Assembly (NCBI GenBank): GCA_013397695.1
Contig: VYZI01000075.1
Location: 600,055 to 664,054 of the forward strand
Source: Centropus unirufus
Taxonomy: Eukaryota > Chordata > Aves > Cuculiformes > Centropidae
Direction: 5' to 3'
Length of the DNA: 64,000 bases
How positions within the stretch are numbered: position 1 is the first letter of the stretch; each line of letters starts with the position of its first letter. The notes under the pieces were generated by a model. That model was not told the DNA's origin and did no database searches. It saw nothing but the letters and a program-made list of their open reading frames with translations. A program made the position numbers and the translations under genes. Positions 63,701-64,000 of this stretch are shown here, piece by piece.

Positions 63701-63897
63701 AGCGGTCGGGGCCAAAAAAACTCCCGTTTCCCCGCAAACCACCGCCCCGAGAACCGCAACTGCGAGACGGCAGGGCTGGAACTTAAAGAAATAACACAAG
63801 CCCAGCATCCCCACCCCTCAGCTCTCACCTGGCTGCCGCTGTCCCGCGGGCCGGGCATCGCCTCCAGCAGGGAACCGCGGCGGGGTGCGGGCTGCAT
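51542..63897 (-). CDS. TPH1: Tryptophan 5-hydroxylase 1, complete, 11 coding exons
   Basis: TPH1 is the Fe(II)- and tetrahydrobiopterin-dependent monooxygenase that converts tryptophan to 5-hydroxytryptophan, the rate-limiting step to serotonin and, in pineal and retina, melatonin. The spliced frame encodes 474 residues from the exon-1 ATG, or 444 from Met31, the usual TPH1 length. In the long numbering an ACT-like regulatory domain covers about 48-125, the catalytic domain about 130-430, and a heptad-patterned tetramerisation helix ends the protein. Iron ligands are His302, His307 (CHELLGH) and Glu347 (TVEFG), equal to 272, 277 and 317 in canonical numbering. RRRNS places the PKA-type serine at canonical Ser58. 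All ten introns are GT-AG and all phases agree. TPH1 is preferred over TPH2 because residues after Met31 follow the TPH1 pattern (IDDNKEN, then ERGRTA). No frameshift or missing catalytic residue is seen. Confidence 0.97.
51717..52034 (-). other. TPH1 intron 10
   Basis: 318 bp. It contains the T-rich (minus strand) tract feeding the last acceptor at about 51,728-51,740 and an AAAAT-type simple repeat near 52,000-52,022. Confidence 0.85.
52035..52168 (-). CDS. TPH1: TPH1 coding exon 10
   Basis: 44 codons plus two bases, HSLSGSAKVKPFDPKVT through ECLITTFQEVYFVSESF to EKM and a split Arg. This is the end of the catalytic domain. The acceptor is GTTACCAG and the donor is GTACAG. Confidence 0.97.
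52169..52738 (-). other. TPH1 intron 9
   Basis: 0.57 kb. It contains a perfect 14-nt unit repeated at a 15-nt period at 52,504-52,533, annotated separately. An 81-codon plus-strand ORF here is taken as chance. Confidence 0.85.
52504..52533. repeat. Two-copy 15-bp tandem repeat
   Basis: TCTAATGCTTCCTA occurs twice head to tail at a 15-nt period inside TPH1 intron 9; the copies differ only at the last base of the unit. Confidence 0.9.
52739..52834 (-). CDS. TPH1: TPH1 coding exon 9 (iron-ligand glutamate)
   Basis: Exactly 32 codons, CYFFTVEFGLCKQEGQL to SSISELK, phase 0 on both sides. Glu in TVEFG is the third iron ligand (canonical 317). The acceptor is CTCTTTTTTAG and the donor is GTAAGA. 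Confidence 0.98.
52835..53928 (-). other. TPH1 intron 8
   Basis: 1.1 kb, AT-rich, with an A-run near 53,351-53,362. No gene or confident repeat recognised. Confidence 0.85.
53929..54055 (-). CDS. TPH1: TPH1 coding exon 8 (two iron-ligand histidines)
   Basis: 127 nt encoding PDTCHELLGHVPLLAEP through SQEIGLASLGASDEAV to KLAT. It carries both His ligands of the facial triad in CHELLGH (canonical 272 and 277). The acceptor is CTTTCTTCCAG and the donor is GTGAGT, phase 0. Confidence 0.98.
54056..54533 (-). other. TPH1 intron 7
   Basis: 0.5 kb, no recognised feature. Confidence 0.85.
54534..54669 (-). CDS. TPH1: TPH1 coding exon 7
   Basis: 136 nt encoding ERTGFTIRPVAGYLSPRDFL through RVFHCTQYVRHSSD to YTPEP. 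The segment contains the SPRDFL loop and the pterin-binding region of the catalytic core. The acceptor is CTTTTCAG and the donor is GTGAGT; a split Pro codon continues in exon 8. Confidence 0.97.
54670..55143 (-). other. TPH1 intron 6
   Basis: Short intron with nothing notable beyond a small internal iteration of ATTAGAAAAATT near 54,800. Confidence 0.85.
55144..55340 (-). CDS. TPH1: TPH1 coding exon 6
   Basis: 197 nt that complete the His codon and run GDPIPKIEFTGEEIKTWG through LYPTHACREYLKNLPLL and YCGYREDNIPQLEDV to FLK. This is catalytic-domain sequence lining the tryptophan and pterin sites. The acceptor is CCTTGTAG and the donor GTAATG is slightly weak. A Gly stands where mammalian TPH1 has Glu (FTGEE); the effect is unknown. 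Confidence 0.97.
55341..56817 (-). other. TPH1 intron 5
   Basis: 1.5 kb. A GC-richer block at about 56,380-56,780 is open in several frames on both strands, which points to composition rather than coding. No recognised repeat family. Confidence 0.85.
56818..56885 (-). CDS. TPH1: TPH1 coding exon 5
   Basis: 22 codons plus two bases, [20 protein letters not shown] then YK and a split His. This is a highly conserved helix of the hydroxylase core. The acceptor is CTCCACTAG and the donor is GTAAGC. Confidence 0.97.
56886..57593 (-). other. TPH1 intron 4
   Basis: 0.7 kb with T-runs at about 57,301-57,327 (plus strand). Nothing else recognised. Confidence 0.85.
57594..57694 (-). CDS. TPH1: TPH1 coding exon 4
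   Basis: Two bases plus 33 codons, DMENVPWFPKKISDLD to LDADHP. This is the linker between the regulatory and catalytic domains and the start of the catalytic core (VPWFPKKI and RVLMYGSDLDADHP are typical of aromatic amino acid hydroxylases). The acceptor is CCCTAG and the donor is GTAAGT, ending in phase 0. Confidence 0.97.
57695..58980 (-). other. TPH1 intron 3
   Basis: 1.3 kb, bounded by GTAAGT and CCCTAG. No gene, RNA or repeat family recognised. Confidence 0.85.
58981..59164 (-). CDS. TPH1: TPH1 coding exon 3 (ACT domain, PKA site)
   Basis: 61 codons plus one base, from EKHVNLVHIESR to NVQED. The exon carries the basic stretch RKSRRRNS, whose last serine is canonical Ser58, a known PKA/CaMKII target in TPH1. 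It also carries the EIFVDCD strand of the regulatory domain. The acceptor is ACAAAACAG and the donor is GTAAGT. Confidence 0.97.
59165..60131 (-). other. TPH1 intron 2
   Basis: Non-coding. It contains a G-rich run at about 59,294-59,310 (plus strand), close to the exon 3 acceptor. A GC-richer stretch at 59,640-59,900 is open in two plus-strand frames but matches nothing recognised. Confidence 0.85.
60132..60269 (-). CDS. TPH1: TPH1 coding exon 2 (canonical start, ACT domain begins)
   Basis: 46 codons, starting LNKSNYMMIDD and ending LKLFQ. The second of the two adjacent Met codons matches the mammalian TPH1 start. The motif IIFSLKNEVGGL is the first strand and helix of the ACT-type regulatory domain. 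The acceptor is TTTGCATTTAG. The donor is CAG followed by GTAGGTAAG, in which a second GT lies 4 nt downstream; phase with exon 3 requires the first GT. Confidence 0.95.
60270..63828 (-). other. TPH1 intron 1
   Basis: 3.6 kb with no recognised gene. It holds T-runs near 62,638-62,650 and a G-run near 60,566-60,578. The CpG-rich shoulder of the promoter lies at its 5' end. A CRE-like TGACGTT lies at 63,401-63,407. Short ORFs are not convincing. Confidence 0.85.
63829..63897 (-). CDS. TPH1: TPH1 coding exon 1 (N-terminal extension)
   Basis: The exon gives 23 codons beginning MQPAPRRG and ending SGSQ, in phase 0 before the donor GTGAG. The ATG has G at -3 and C at +4, an adequate context. It lies in a CpG-rich first exon, and the frame is open straight through into exon 2. 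A second in-frame ATG is codon 14. Whether this ATG is used, or the exon is effectively 5' leader for the exon-2 start, cannot be decided from sequence. The exon itself is well supported by its donor and promoter context. Confidence 0.7.
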
Positions 63898-63904
63898 GGC
63901 CAGG

Positions 63905-63938
63905 AGGGACGGGACGGGGTAGGATAGGATGGGATGGG
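63905..63938. repeat. Imperfect GGGAY/GGATR pentamer repeat in TPH1 leader
   Basis: On the plus strand GGGAC units run into GGATA and GGATG units over 34 nt, ending just 5' of the exon-1 ATG. On the mRNA sense strand it is C-rich. The plus strand has several G-runs. Confidence 0.8.
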
Positions 63939-63963
63939 CTGCGCCCGGCGCCCCCGGCAGCCG

Positions 63964-63970
63964 CTTTATG
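63964..63970 (-). promoter_or_regulatory. TATA-like box of TPH1
   Basis: Minus-strand CATAAAG within a GC-rich surround. If used, transcription would start roughly 25-32 nt downstream near 63,935, leaving a leader of about 40 nt before the exon-1 ATG. This is inference; no start site can be read from the sequence. Confidence 0.4.
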
Positions 63971-64000
63971 GAGGGGGCGAGAGCCGCCCCTGATCGCCCT

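Larger units (their letters stand above)
63640..64000 (-). promoter_or_regulatory. TPH1: TPH1 CpG-rich promoter and first-exon region
   Basis: GC and CpG density rise sharply from about 63,640 to the window edge, against an AT-rich intron beside it. The region contains exon 1, G/C boxes near 63,971-63,995 and a TATA-like element. The promoter is probably cut off by the window end. Its activity is inferred from position and composition only. Confidence 0.7.

Overview
The window is a piece of vertebrate nuclear genome, most likely avian. It has long AT-rich introns, consensus GT-AG splice sites, two GC-rich CpG promoters, and one decayed LINE whose text matches the chicken-repeat-1 (CR1) family. 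No bacterial, phage or viral genes were seen. Two protein-coding genes were identified, both on the minus strand in tandem: TPH1 (upstream, right) and SERGEF (downstream, left). The pair is also adjacent in mammals. Species cannot be settled from the sequence alone.

Right part (about 49.7-64.0 kb): a complete TPH1 gene. Eleven coding exons were placed by hand, and phases agree at every junction. They encode 474 residues if translation starts in exon 1, or 444 residues from the methionine in exon 2 that matches the mammalian start. The ACT-like regulatory domain, the Fe(II) ligands His/His/Glu, the Ser58-type PKA site and the C-terminal tetramerisation helix are all readable. The exon-1 start gives an extension resembling the N-terminus of the paralogue TPH2.

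Middle (about 48.4-49.5 kb): the CpG-island promoter and first exon of SERGEF. Two diverged direct copies of an approximately 320-bp sequence of unknown origin flank it.

Left part (1-48.9 kb): SERGEF, an RCC1-repeat protein (also called DelGEF) linked to secretion control. Nine coding exons (324 codons) were placed; they hold the first six RCC1-type repeats. The last repeat and the C-terminus were not found, so the transcription unit probably runs off the left edge. The first 23.3 kb is treated as intron and contains the CR1 fragment. Most other open frames are short chance ORFs in introns or shadows of exons.

The genes are neighbours rather than partners. TPH1 makes 5-hydroxytryptophan for serotonin and melatonin, and SERGEF is a cytosolic/nuclear beta-propeller protein. 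No novel multi-gene system was recognised. The best leads are the TPH2-like N-terminal extension of TPH1, the direct repeats framing SERGEF exon 1, and a possible alternative SERGEF terminal exon at 22.9-23.1 kb.
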